Shown: one piece after another, positions 37,101 to 52,100 of the stretch | Numbering within the stretch: the stretch's first letter is position 1 | Layout of the letters: every line of letters begins with the position of its first letter | Assembly: GCA_903813345.2 (NCBI GenBank) | Contig: CAIIXF020000009.1 | Coordinates: 11,090,030 to 11,154,029 of the forward strand | Origin: Owenia fusiformis | Taxonomy: Eukaryota > Annelida > Polychaeta > Sabellida > Oweniidae | DNA: 64,000 bases | Direction: 5' to 3' | The notes under the pieces: generated by a model | Told to the model about the DNA's origin: nothing | What the model saw: the letters and a program-made list of their open reading frames with translations, nothing else | Database searches by the model: none | Translations under genes and position numbers: made by a program

Positions 37101-40100
37101 AAATTGCTCATAAGTTCATAATACATACATGTACAGAGTGGAACAAAAAATGTTATCTATTATGACCTGGCAGGAATATAATAAGGGTAAACTTTTTGGT
37201 CCACCCTGTATATTAAGAACCCACTACCACTATCAAAGTTTCAAAATGACACCATCTTAAATATGATCATTTGGACATTGAAACTTCTTCTCTAATCAAT
37301 ATTGTTAGAATTTTTTTTAGATATAAGATTACTACATTAGGTTACCTAAACTAAGAATGAATTCTAACACCCTAATACCAAAGAAATTCTATTTTTCTTC
37401 TGCTTTGAAGTTCCAAAGGCTAATATTAAAAGGCCATTGACATTACTGACTGTCAATAAGTGGTCAGATTAGGACCTTAATTAGTGGATTAACTAAAGGG
37501 AGGATTATATTTTCCTACAAAATGAATATTATGAAGTTTTCACAAAATGTGTCCTGGTGCTCATACTGATTGGTTTAACATAATAAAAAGCTGTTTCTGT
37601 GTGAACCAATCAGACTGCAAATATCAGTAAAAGAAATATCCCACAATGCATTGATACACCTATCTATAATGTGAAGATGAACATCTAGAGGTTAATCTCT
37701 ACATGAAGATAGGTTCATCCATGAGTTCTGGGATATTCCCTATCTTGAAATCAGTTAACATTTTAGGGAAAATTTCTTTTTTTAATCAGAAAATAGTTCC
37801 AAGTAATTATTTTTGGAAACAATTCATTTTTTTCTTGGGAGAGGGCACTATATGAACTTAAAAGTTCTCTTCTTATTACTATGTTATGCATACCCTGAGA
37901 AGATCCGGGAGACAGTGAATTCTGGGAGAAAACCTCATTTGGAAAATACTATTACCTGCCAGTTGTGCCAGGAGGAGTGCTTGCCATAAAAGGTAATGGC
38001 GGAGAAACAATTCCTCCACTAGGTGGCAGTGATCGCTGTCCCGGTGCAATGTATGATGGGACAGCAGGTGGTGTAAACCGCAAAGCCTGCTGGGGGATAG
38101 GTGAGCTGTAAAGCAGGTGTGACCTTGTGCAATATTACACCAGATACCATCAATGTATACAGAAATGTCACTAATGGTCATATTCTTTTCTACATAGTTA
38201 TATCTCTAAAACTTGAAAAAATGCTAGATTTTAAAAATCTAGTACAAAGTGAACTTTTGAGAGCAATTTTGGTGGCTCTTTTCTTCTCTGCCTGTTCCTC
38301 ACCTTATTTCTATATTATCTTCTTATGCCTAGATAGAATATGACCATGATGACATCTCAAAGACACTTGTAAAATCAGTCAAATATATAGGGAAAAAATA
38401 GAAAAGTGAATTTTTGATGAGACATTGAATTGCCAAGTCTGCTCGTCAATAAAGAACATCCAGGATAAGCCAAACTCTCTGAATTAGGAGAAAACCTCAC
38501 TCTCTGATCTCCCAATTCAAAAAAAGCTTCACTCAAACCATGGACCTTCTCTTGTAAGCCCATGCTCAAACAGAGCTTTATTCAAGAGGTAAGCTTCTCT
38601 TCCATTCATTTCAACCTTAAATATGACTGACTCTTCAAGTTGAAGCAAATCAATCAAATTATATACAAACATGCGATGATTAACTCCTGCTCCGCCACCA
38701 TGATTTCAGGTTAATCATTATATTACTATTTATTAAAATAGATAATTATTAAATTATTTGAATCTTCCACCAGAATTTATGAAGATTGTATGAAATTATC
38801 AAATTATAATTCATCAAATTAAATGTTAAATTCCCATCACCCAAACATTGATAATTATACATAAAATTAAATACATGTAATGTTCCAATAAATTAAAACA
38901 CTGACACAAAATTAAAATTCATTTTTTAGCAGGCAAATAGACTCATATTTCTTTGGAATATTCAAACTATGTATAAGGAAAAGAATACATAGGAGAAATA
39001 TGAATTTATTTGCAATACCAGGGGAAGCAGCTTCCCTTTAAAATTAATACAAGGTGGTCTACTTTTCCCATTTTTTAAATTATCTCTGTGTAACATAGGA
39101 GGATTACGTGATTTGTTGACTGAAACTTTTTCATCCCCAATGTAACTGATTCTGCCTTGATAAAACATTTACTTTTTTCTCGTCATAAGACACCGACTTT
39201 TCATAGATATTTTCACTAAAATTGTATCTTTTTCCATTTTGAATTCATATATTCCATTTCCAGTGACTGTTTTGCAATTAAAAATAAAAATAGACCACGT
39301 GAGTATTAATTTTCAAGGTTGCATTAGTACCATTACCTGTAATGCGAGTAGCTTGAAGAGTTACTGTACGACAAATGACCGGAACTACTTTTTTCTGAGG
39401 GTGTGCGGGGAGAAAAGCCGTGATCTGAATGAGGGGTGCCAGAGAGGCTTCTGGGAAGTGTCGAACTTGGGGACTTCTGACGATACACAGGTTGGACATT
39501 TAGAGAGTCAGGTTTTGGTGGGTAACCCTCGTGGCGTTTATGTGCCCTTTCCTGTTGCCGTCTAGATGGCGCAGAAAATGGTCGATTGCTAGATTTTTGA
39601 TTTTGAGTTGGGATTGGATAATTGAGAAAATCAGAGGATGTGTCTGGGGTTGAGCTGGTAGAAACATGGGAGGAGCTATGGGATTCGTACCGTAGACCCC
39701 GTAATTGTTTCTCCTCGGCAGTGCTTTTCTTGCGCACTTGTTGCTGTTTGGATGAACTGGGTAAATAAGACGTGGACTTGTGTTGACTTGTCGTTGTTGA
39801 AACGTCTGAATTCTGTGGACTGTGTTTAATATAATGGAACGAATCATGACGTACAGGAGGTACTGGCGCCAACTGTTGGACCCATGGAGAACTATGTTTT
39901 GCGTTGTTATAGTTTGTGTTCGGTTGTTGGAATTGCACTTCGTGTAGAGGTATTCTCTCCTTTTTCTTATGAGCTGGAACGGTTATAGTCCCTTTATCTG
40001 TGAAATCAGTAGGTGGGCCACGATATTTAGGCCATGTTCCGCTATTATCATGATCCCGCGATTTCCTATGTTTTTCTTTAGAGTGTGAGTCACTTGGATA

Positions 40101-43100
40101 ATGCTGCGCTAAGACAGCCTCCAATTCAACACTATAATCTTCTCCCGGAAGATTCTCAATTGCCTTATCGCTCTTTTTGTGAGCATCTTTATTTTTCGTT
40201 TTAAAAATCCTCGACAATATATCGTGACTATTTGGCATCTTTCTCGGTTTATCTCTTGGAGAGTTTTCTGGATTGTCTAAGCTGTCAGTCTGCGATCCGC
40301 TGGATTTTAAATTTTTAAGTGCTGCCATCTTTAAAGTTGACTCCCCTGGTGGACTCCAGAGGGAGCTATTCAACGGAGATCTGAGATCGGACTGAACCTG
40401 GTGTGGGGAATTGATTGTCGGGGAGGGACTCTGGAGATGATTGCCCATTCCTGGTCCCGGGGAACCCAAACTGGACACGGGACTAAAGGGAGATGGCAGG
40501 AATTTTTGGACATTAAGGACAACACTAGTGTTGTCTTGGATTAAGTTCTTAACTTGGTTGAGAGAGATCTGTTCCACATTGCGTCCATTTATCTGAAAAA
40601 TATTGCACATGTTTTAACCTAATGTCAAAAAATATAAAAATACATGGATTGTAACAATTTTCTTAAACAAATACAAGTACAGCACATATTTTAATTAAAA
40701 GTAGGGGAGTAAAAGCTTACATAAAAAGAAATTAAAAAACTTAATAAAATATATAGCACAATTTGAGAAAATAGTAAAATATGTAGATGACTACAATTTT
40801 TTCATACACGCATGAAAGAGCAAAGTATCAACTCAATATGATCTATTTCTTCCACCTTCATAACCTACTCCCCTACGTATCTGTGAAATAACTTACATTT
40901 ATAATTCTATCCCCAATGGCTAGGTTGTTATCCCTGGCTGCAGGTGACCCAGGGCTTATTTTACTGATATAGAAACCCTGTTCTATGGACACTCCCAAAT
41001 CTGAAAGAATATGTAATGAAGTAGAAACACACTCAGGAAGGTTACACATATTCAATTAACATTTGTAAAGATGTTTTACATCAATAATGTTTTTCTCCCT
41101 AAATCTATTATGCTATTTAATACATGTCTACCGTGACAGTTTAATTGAAATTAACTGGACACAAGAGTTCTTCTTGAGAACTAGAAAAGCCTTTCTATAG
41201 CAATATGATCATACTACAGTGATCTCCCCAGGATTAAAGCAAGTGGGCGCAGCACCCACCTGGGATTTTAAAAAATCCATTTGCACCCACTTGAAAATGA
41301 GAAAAATCATGTAAAATGGCCATATTTTGACCATTTTCGTCTGAATTGTGAAAATGAAAATTATGCACCCACTTGAGAAAAAATCCTGTGGAGATCACTG
41401 TACTATGTTATGACAGGATAGAATTTGTGAATGCAGTAAATAACGAAGATTGCCATTATACATTTTAGTACTGAATTTAATGAAAATTGGAGTAAAGAAA
41501 TATGTTACTTCAAAAATTTTTTAGTGATCTCCCCTCGTATATTCACAGTATTCTATCATTGTTTTCGTAAGAAATATTACGACGCACAAAAAACCTACCT
41601 TCTCCCATCGTATTGAGCTGTACAGGTATCACTGACTTACTGCTAGACCGCCTTCTGCGAACAACCTGGAAAAAATTAAGGAAATTTTTGATAAAACACC
41701 CGCTTTAACACATGCAAGCCAATGTACAGGGTGTCCATGGTCTCTTAACATTTTACACATACTTGGAATTGTAAAGAAACTTTATGGACACCCTGTAAAA
41801 TCATATCATCAGTTAAAATAAAAAATATCTAATTTCTTCCAAAACATCAAAATAAATATGCTGGATGGTAAGAATTCTTTTACATACCATATTGATGACA
41901 CCACCCCTGGTGTTACGGACTGCCTGGATCGCGGTTTTCTTCTCAACATTAGTGACATCTATATTGTTCACTTTCAGGACTTGATCATTCACCCTAATAA
42001 ACACGTGTAAAGATTTGTTAATAAATTTACAGACTTTTCTAGATATTAAGCAAGTTATGGGTGATTCAAATTAAAAAAATTAAAAAACAATTGATGTTCC
42101 GCATAGGTTACCCTGCTGCATCAGACTGGTCCATTATTGGTAGATGCCTATTCCAAGGGTGTTTTTGGTCTTAAAACTATACTGGTGCACCAGACCGGTC
42201 CATTATTGGTAGCTGCATATCTCAAGGGTGTATTTGGTCTTAAAATTATACTTACTTTAGCTTGCCATCCGCAACACTGCCTTTCATGACGCTACTGACA
42301 AATATGGAATTGTCATTAGGGAATTGTGGGCTATCTGTTCCACCAATCAGATTGAAGCCAATGTCATCCTGGTTCTTTGAGCCCTAAATGCAAAATAATA
42401 AAATGTCAAAATAATGATTCAACGGGGTAAAGACTGAGACTGACAACATAAGAATATATACAGGCACTAACCGAAGTAGGAGAAATGGGATGATGGGCAC
42501 ATTTTGAAATTTAAAAACTTGTGGAAAAGAGTGGAATTATCAAGGAGTAAAGTAAAAAGGCACAAAGTCACAACACCAAATTGTATGGAAATACCAGAAA
42601 ATCATAAAACTTCAATCAATCAAACTAACTTTTGATCATATTTTTTCAGAGCATGGTTATCAGCAGACTCTAAAGACTTTTTAAATTTAATATAGAAATG
42701 GATTTGAAAAGGTATGCCTAGAGATACATTTGAACCACTCATTTAATTACGTATTCCCTTACAATATTAAATTCCAATGTCTCAGTCTCCCATTCCTGCA
42801 TATCCGTGTCAATAGCAGAGTCGCGACTGTGGTTTTGTCCGACAGAATTCAACATGTTCTTCCTATTTTCTTTATCCATCATTGCTGTATATCTTTCCCT
42901 GCAAAAACAGAAAGGTGGAGGTTTTTTCATATGTGATACATTATATGAAGGATGGGCATTTTTGAACAGGGTCAATTCATTTTCCCGCATTTTCCTCAAA
43001 GCTGAGTATTCTTGCCTACAAAGGTCTTGCCATCTTTAACTGAATGACATGATAACTGACACGATGATGTATCTAATGATTATTATTTTGATAATGAGTA

Positions 43101-46100
43101 TTATCATATTTCACTGACTGCAAAATGACCAACAACTGATAATGAGAAAAAAATAAATATTTATGAATAAGAAAAACAATACTCTAAGAATGATTTTTCA
43201 AGTTTTAGGAGACACCATTGTCATGTGTAGGATTATTGTCCTTTGTAACAGAAATCTTACTTGTATTCTTTTGCATCTTTCATAGCTTCTTGCTTCTGTT
43301 TCTTCAGCTCATCAAGATCTCTTAAAGCCCCCATTTGTTCACTGACAGCCTTGTCTCTCTCACGGCGTAGTTTGTCACACAAGGTACGGATGCTTTCACG
43401 TTCTTGGACAATTTTGTCACGCTCATCAAAAGCCCAGTCGCGACTGTCTTGAGCATTCTGGACCTCTTGGTAAGAGTCTAAATAGCCAAAAGGACAGCTA
43501 TTACTGAATACATTCAAAGTGATTTACTATGGTTTATGGAAAAATCAGAAGAAAATCAGTAACCAGCCACAAGTATTATGTACATGTCAACTCAAAGGAA
43601 ATATTTTGAACTGTGTTCTGAAATTTTCAAAAATGTGTATAGTATCCTTATCAGTAGCCACAAGGGTAAGGCCATTTTTGGAAAGTACTACCCTGCGTGC
43701 AGAGTCTAGTTAAACTACACTCTGCCTAGTAGAGACCAAATTACAGTTAAGTAGCCCCGCCCCCACCACGGGTACCGGTGACAGTTTGGGTAATAAATCA
43801 CTTTTGACCTACGCGCTGACCTTTCTTCCACCAATCAGCGAGCTTGAAGAAGCATACACCAAATGCGTTCTAATTAAATATGCGCATGTCATTGGACAAT
43901 TCTGTGCTCAACAATGACGTCAGTAGGAATGACCATATATAGAACGTCGGTCAAATTTGGCCGACGAACACTGATTGGCGCAGTGAGTTCACAGGTATAT
44001 TTTAGTTTGAAAGAGTGAAGACGAAGCTCTCTTTTAAGAAGTGAAGTCAAACGAATGCAAAGGGTAGGAAAGTACTAGAAGACAGTCTTAAATTAGTTCA
44101 AAGCTCTTTTTCCTTCTTAGAAAAAATGAACTTGAACTGAATTGATGAAATATATCATAAAACATATACACTTGGCATTTTCTCTGAATTATGATTTAAA
44201 CATATCTTAAAAATATTTACCTTTGATTTCACTTTCTAATTTGGCGACTTGTTTTCGTAGCCAGTCAGTTTCAGAATGAGCATCAGTAAATTCATGACGC
44301 TGTTGATAAGTTTCTCGAAGAATCCTTTCCTTTTCTGCAAGAGCCTCTTGTCTCTCTCGTTTAGCCACGTCGCATTCTTGACTCAAAAATGCAAAATTTT
44401 GCTCGACTACATCCCGCTCTTTTTGAGCGTTTTCCTGTTGATTGCTTATATCCTCATATTTTTTCTTCATCTCAGTGTATTTATTGGTAGCCTCATCGCG
44501 ATCTTTTAAAATTGTCTGTATTTCTTGCTCCAAAGAAGTAACCTTTTTCTCTAGTTTTTTAATCTCTGATTGATTCTCGCTGTTTGTTTTAAGAGAGGAG
44601 TCCAACTGACCCTGTAGATTTTCCAGTTCTTTATGTACTGTTGACCGCTCGGACATTACCAAATGGTACTCCTGTATTGCTTTATGACGTTCTTTTGTCA
44701 CTTTCGCTAGATCCTGTTTAAGCAGCTTACTCTGATTCACTTCAAGTCGTAATTCCTCCGAGATTTTGGAAACTTTTTTCTCAACCTCATTTTTCTCATT
44801 AGTGACACTATGCCAGTTACGAATCGCCTCCGTACATTGTTTTTTATATGCTTCCATTTCTTGCATTTTTTCGTTAAACCTTCCAACTTGGCGATCACGC
44901 TCTTCTTTAATGAGAGCCATTTTGTCGATATTGTTTGTGTATTCACTAACCAAGTCATTGTACCGTTTTCGTAGGCTGTCATAATCCGGTTTGATATCCC
45001 AATATTTATCGAGTGCACTTTGACTTATTTTGTTGAGGACTTCGCTGGAGCCACTTTCGTTGATGACTTCTCGTTGTTGATTTCGAAGAAGTTCAATGTC
45101 TTGTATATAGCCATCTTGAGCTTTGTTTAACTCTAATACTTCCTGTTCGAGGCGCTTTTTCTTGTTCATCGCATCTCCGTATTGAGATTTTGATTGGCTC
45201 AATTCCTCTTGTAATCGTTCAATCTTCGTCATATACATTGAGTTCTTTTGCTTTAAATATTCCTTCTCGTGGTTCACATTGATAGATTTCTCTTCCGTTT
45301 CCGCATATTTTTGTTTAACTGCTTCAAGTTCATACATTGCATTGTCACATTTACTCTGAACTAAAGCCATGTGGGCCACATCATGAGACTCCATCCCAGA
45401 TCTCCCACTTGCTTGTTTATAATGATCAAAATGTGAAGATTTCTCCTTCAAGAGTTCCTCTTTTAAAGTGTCTCGTTCCTTCGAGATTAACTTTAACTCA
45501 TTTTTAGCATTTCTAGATTTCTGGAGCTCTTCCTTAAGCCTATCTCGATCGTTCGACACGATTTTCAGTTCTGATTTTAGGAGTGAGAGGTTCTTTTGTA
45601 CGAGATCGTATTCGTGAGAGGGTATATAACGCGTGAAGGGGGTCTTGGAGGGGGTAAGGTGAGGAGGCGGGAGACTCTTCGGCATCGGAGGGACAATATC
45701 ATCTGAAAATACATAGGAAGAAATAAATTAAAACTGCATCATATAGAATATAAATGAAAACTTACTAATACATGATTAACTGTACTAATTATATGCAAAT
45801 GAATTCATATAATGTAATGGTTGATTTTTCTGTAGTTATGAAGTAAAGCTACAAATGTAAACCAAATCAACTTTAATTCTATAATGACTGTATATTTTTA
45901 TATATAATCTATATTATCAACTAAAATACATATACAATACCACTGAAAATATCAATAATTTATTTCTAATTCCTACAATAACATGACAGCCTGAAATATA
46001 ACTAAATATAAAAATTTTCCCATGTCAATTTCCAAAACATTGCCAAAACACCTCGATCAGCTGTCGAGGTAGACTAATGTACAGCCATTCCAAAAGATTT

Positions 46101-49100
46101 CATTTCGTCTAAACTCAATTTCAATCAAGTTCACAGATAATGTGAATAAATTTTGGTATGTCCTTCTAATCCACAGAGTTTGCATTTTGCGACTCTTTAT
46201 AGTGTTATATGCTTTTTGTATCCCTTACTGTTGTAATATGCAAATTAAAATACGATTGCTTTTTTGAAATGGGAAACTTTCACAACAACGAACCAGGATG
46301 TAATGCACATAACACAAATCCAATATTATATTGTAAACCTAGCTTAACTCTCAAAATATCTGTTACTTCATATTTTCACACTTATTCTCTTTATTGTATC
46401 TAAGAAGTACATCATTTTCCGAAATTTGCCCACAATTTAGAATAATGACTTCACAGAAATTTATTTGTTCCTTATAACATTCATTTTATTATTTTCAGTG
46501 GACTTTGCATTTAAAAAACACTGAATGGCATTTATTTCAAGGGTGTGATTAGACCACTTGCTTTAATCTGATAAACCTTGGATTAAAGTTGTATATATTT
46601 ATTATTTTCCTGTACATAAAATTCCATGCTAAGTCAAACTTTGAATTCCCCAAAGAGTGAAATACAGAGGAATCAGCCATGAATAGAAACAATATAATCA
46701 ATTCTAAACTCCATAACTGCATATTAAGATGTAGAAAATCTGTTTTTATCAATTCTATGAAAATTAATAGTAAAAATATATAATTTCTGTGAACTTATTT
46801 GTGAGGGTATGCTAGTATGCACTAGCATGTGGTTTATACTTTTCATAGTGCCCACAAAACAACAATAATATTTGTATAATCAGAAAAATTTAATTGTAAT
46901 TTCTCAATGTCTAGCACTAGAGAATATGCAATGATGGCCACGTTGCAAATGAGCCATAAGGGGGGGGGGAGGTAGAGAGTGGAATCAGCAAGGAATTTTG
47001 AAAACAGGAAAGTCAACACTCCCAGTTAGCTCTAAAGAATCTAAGCACATGTACTGTTAAGATGGGTGCTGTATCCATCTGATATTTTGAAAATAGGCTT
47101 GCACCAAATTTATAACCAATTTGCACCCAGTATTAAAAAGCATAGAAATTGACAAATCTTGATAATTTCTGGGTAAATATTTGAGAATTTTGCACCCACT
47201 TGATAAAAAATCAATGGAAAACACTAATTTCAATGTCCAAGAAATGCCATGAAATATTAGGTACCTTATCCATTTTTATTGAGAATGAGAAATAGGTGAA
47301 GGATATGTGTCACAAGGATGTAAAATAAATTAAATGTACAATATTTCATATTTAAACATATGCAATATATCAATATTGATATAAACTATTCAAAAAGTTC
47401 CAAGCGTTTAATCAGACCTTTGTATATATTTGAAAAATTATTGTTGTTAAAAAATAAGCAAATAAATTATTCTCATAAATAACAGAATTATAAATCAAAG
47501 GCTATTGTTTTGGATTTTAAAAATATCTATGTCACAATTCTGGAACAAATCATAAATCATATGAACTTCTCAATCTATTCAAAAATGTACATCCTAAACA
47601 TTTAACCCTCACCCTCAAAAAGTACCCTTTTTGATTCAATGAGGATATCACATATTATTAAACATATTTTTATCGATATGTTTCATAAATTCTTATTTTG
47701 TTGAACTTTAAGTAAAAATAAGTTTACACCTTTAGAAAGCTGATCATCATGAACTTATATTATTGGGAATTTCATGATTTATGAATTTGATATGATCAGC
47801 TCATAATTTAGATAAACAATTATTTTTCAAATAATAATATAGGTGACATTTGACTGAATATATAAAATCAAAACAAACAAGTTCAGTCATAAGACTAACA
47901 AAATCAACTATCAGGAACATGACGCAAAAATTGGTTTTAGTTTTCATAGTTATATTGGTAAGTTTTATAAGAATATTTATTTACTTTCATTAATGAGTTG
48001 ACATTTCTATAGACATAATTCTTCTCTAAAATATTATTTCACTGGATTAAAAATAATAATTTCTTAAACATGTATTTTTGACATATTACATACTTTGATT
48101 TTTGATCGCTGCGAGTCAAAAACATGAACTATTTCGCTGTTATCTTGTTACACATCAATTTTAAGGCTATATACCAAGTGCAAGCTCAAAGAAAGCCAGG
48201 ACGCAAAGGACGTAAACCTGGCAGAAAGCCCATACTTCCCATCTGTGGCTGCCCCACTAGTATCAGCTTACAGGAAGCATTCTGTCCCCCTCCCAAAAGC
48301 TGTAGTAAGTTCCCGATGCTATGCCCACTGGGAAAGAAGTGCTGTGCAACATGTAAGACTGCCCCAGGGTCATCACCAGTAAAGCACTGCCTAACACCAA
48401 CAAGTAAGGACACTTTTTAGAGTCTGACTACATGTATAATCTTCCGAACATTTCTTGATTTAGCTTTCTTATATGGATTAAAGATAATGCCATAAAGAAA
48501 ACATATTTCGGATCCAATCGAAGAAGGCCTTTCTGTGACTTAATCTTTTTTAGTGTTACTGAGCTCATCTCCCATTGCTCAGTAATCGATTCTTTTTTTA
48601 GAGAATTTATTTTCTCAACATTCTATGTTTTCTTACTCCTGAAAATCTTAATTTTGTCAAATTTTGGCACATACATTCCAGATCCAAACAAGCCAGGTAT
48701 ATGTCCAAAAGTGATTCAATCTGCGAGTGTCGCAGTTGAGCTAATAGTGGCGCCATTACCAGAAAAACGTGGACTTATGGCAGCATCCTCAAGCCGGTGT
48801 GGGAGACCATGTAAAAATGATTGCGATTGCGGAGGAATTCAGAAATGCTGTAAGGCGGGTAGCTGTGGAATGATTTGCATGAACCCGGTCAAACCAAGTA
48901 AGCTATGAAGTTTTGACACCATCTAAAAAGTTCCCATTATGTAAAATTTCTTTTAGTAACAGGAACTTTTCAAATTAGGAATCTTTTTAAATTACCATGA
49001 TATAGAGCTGGTATTGAATATAGGAAACGTGGATTGTCTATGACAAGGTTGATGACGTCATCGATCGAATGCTCCGACATGTCGACATCAAAATCGTATT

Positions 49101-52100
49101 TGATGCCAGCTCTACCATGATAACACACATCAAATTATGAGATATCAAATTATCCTCAGAATAATCATACACTGCATTAACTATTACAGATATTCATACA
49201 TACACTAAATATTTCATTTTTTAATTGACATAGTTTTTTGACTTTGACCACCGTGTTCGCGCTAGCCATTAAAATTTCTGAGTCCCAGGGACGCAACCCA
49301 TTTGAAAAATTTGAGTCCCCATCTAATTTTTTTGCGTTCCTCTTATTTCTTCACAAAGTTCAAGAAAATATTGTGAAAGTGAAAATAAAGTGGGCGATAA
49401 TAGAGTGCTTACACTAAAATGGGATAAAAATGACATATATTGTAGTTTGATGCATCCTCCCGATAAATATCTATCACTGGGTCCTTTGCACACAATTCTT
49501 AAGTAATGTTATACCAAAATAGTCCGAAATGAATAAAGGAAATGCTCAAACTAAGAGTTTTGTTTTCACATTTTACAAACTTGCGATCTTGAAGGTCATG
49601 TCAAGGTCGTGAACTTTTGCTTCTTTTTATTAACATTTCTCCTTATTCTGAAGACTTTTAGATGAAAAACCTCGATCTATCATTAAACAATTATCTTGAT
49701 GTATAACATTAGATCGATATATAATGGTTTCTAGTGGAAATAATAAAAATAATCGTGAAAAACAATCGTTTCAATTTGTGGGGAACCACAGGGGATTTCT
49801 GCAATATTGTATGTTTTGATCTTCCATTTCGATTGCGGCATTTTCCGGAATATATCGGAACCAATTAAAATCCATGTCTCATACTGGAAACTCTGTTAAT
49901 CTTCGGTAGTCATGATAGCCAATCAGATTTATCGATATAAATATACCTGGATCATTGCTCGCCGTATATCAAGGTAGTGAGTTTGAAAATCTTGATGAAA
50001 ATCATGTTTCACCGCTACTTAAGTCATGATAGCCAATCAGATTTATCAATATAAATATACCTGGATCATTGCTCGCCGTATATCAAGGTAGTGAGTTTGA
50101 AAATCTTGATGAAAATCATGTTTCACCGCTACTGTGCTGCAGTAAAAGTTATCTTGAAGCAGTTTATAATTTTTGCGTCCTAGGGACGTAAGTTGATTTT
50201 GATTTTTACGTCCAACCTTCTGAAATTTCCGTAAAAATGGCAAAAAACGGCGTCAACGCGAACACTGCGCACCCCTTATGATATAGCCCATATAACACTG
50301 TTTCTAATTTGATAATTGATCAACTGCCAAACTGTGAAGAAACCCTCAAAACTCAGCTAAGACCTCAACTTGGTGTAAAAAACCAAAATGATAACTTGAT
50401 AAATAAGCGATTAAACAAAGCTACTTCTTATTTCATTTTATAGAAAACCCAAGGTTCAAAATTAAGAAATGCAAAGCAGTGAGTCTGGTTCCAACTAGAG
50501 GAAACCCTGGATTCCCAGGGGCTCCAACTGACTTTGCAGTAGGATTGGCATGTTGCTGTAATGGAGCATGTCAAAGTTGTTGGGGCAATTGCTGTACCAT
50601 CTCCTCCCCAAACTGTTTCCAATGTGCCTAAAAGAGAGAGTGATGTTACCTCACCCAGCCCCAAATGAAGCAGGGAAGGGATTCTTCGTACAAGATCTTT
50701 ATGAACATTTTAATAACATTATAACTTTTTAATTCAAGCATTGTTTTTTATGTTCCTGATCTCCAACTCCCACTACTTTGTTTCCAGGAAATGTGAGATG
50801 TCTATAGGTGGAGATCTACAAGGAATTTAATTTAAAAACATAACAATGTTATGTAGGCCTATTAAAGAGCAAAACAATAAATATCTAATACCAAATGTAC
50901 CTAGCAGCTTCTTTTTTATATAACTATATTTCAAATTGTGTAGAATTGTCAGGAAATCTGAGACGACAGACGTGTCATTCAAAAATAAGAAAACCAGGGA
51001 TAAAAATACAAAAATGTCACCACCTGCCTTTGTTACAGAAACCAAACACCAGCCACCAACCACCAAACACCATGCACAAAAAAGCTGAAGACCATAACAA
51101 TATCTCATCACGAGTGGTGATAACATTATGACAGGAATCAGTATTATAAGTTTGACCTGAACTTTCATAAGAGATATTTTACCAATGGAAATAATAATTT
51201 CTCTCTGATAAATCATTGATTTTCTTTCAAATTGGCTATTACGTATTCCAAAGGGGCTGCTGGTTGAATACATTGATTAATTTGACTGCACAAAAGCTGA
51301 TAAATGATCTTATCAGTGATTAATGGCATTGTGATTTGTGAAGCTTCAATAACCTTAATGAAGACATACACAGATGCTTTGGTGGTAAGTGAGTGGCAAG
51401 AGTCAATATGTAAACCGTTCAACCCATGCTATGATTTCACTTCTTGAGAAGGGCAGGGCTTCTTGGTACTTTAAAGGTCTCACTATCATTATGTCACAAC
51501 CAGAAGTGGTGACATATTATCATAGTCTCCAGCCTTTTTCTGGCCTTTTTAGTGTTTGGTGTTAGTAACAGCGTTTGACAGTCAGCCTCTGGTAGGTGGT
51601 GACAGTTTGCATGTTAATGCCTTGTTCTAAGAATTGTTTTACACAAGGGATCACTTTGGTGTAAATAACCTGGAGGCCATTAACAGAAACTTCGTAAAGT
51701 TAAGAATTCATAAAGTCCATTGTTCTCTAACCATGACATCATTATATCCATGGTTACAACAATTGATTTATGAATTTGAAACTTTAAGAAGTTTCTGTTA
51801 ATGACCCCCTGCTCATTTGTTTCAATATCATTGCTATATTGACTCAACGTAAAAGATGATGCCTTTTTGCAACTCTGGTCAAAAATGATTACCTCAGCTT
51901 GCTTCAGGTCGAGAACTTGATGACTTATCAGTACTTAAATGAGAGGAAAGTGAAGACGAAAGCCAAAATTGTTGACTCAAGACAACTTCCTCTTGACATC
52001 TTCCCGGTCTATTTAGTAAATAGAAAACCAAGAAGGTTACAGATAACTCTCCGATTACCCTGCGTGAAAAGTACCCTCTGCCTAGTATAGACTTATAATC

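Noticed and set aside
37879-38181. His/Leu-rich minus-strand frame over DLG5 exon 10
   Set aside because: The other frame (SPIPQQALRFTPP) joins phase 2 to phase 2 between exon 9 and exon 11 and gives a Pro-rich linker.
39500-39847. Open frames overlapping DLG5 exon 9 on the same strand
   Set aside because: They are out-of-phase readings of the long Ser/Pro-rich linker exon; the frame joined by splicing and conserved with DLG5 is the other one.
44276-45018. Open frames opposite and alongside the coiled-coil exon
   Set aside because: Shadow frames of the 1482-nt DLG5 exon; composition reflects the heptad codons of the real frame.
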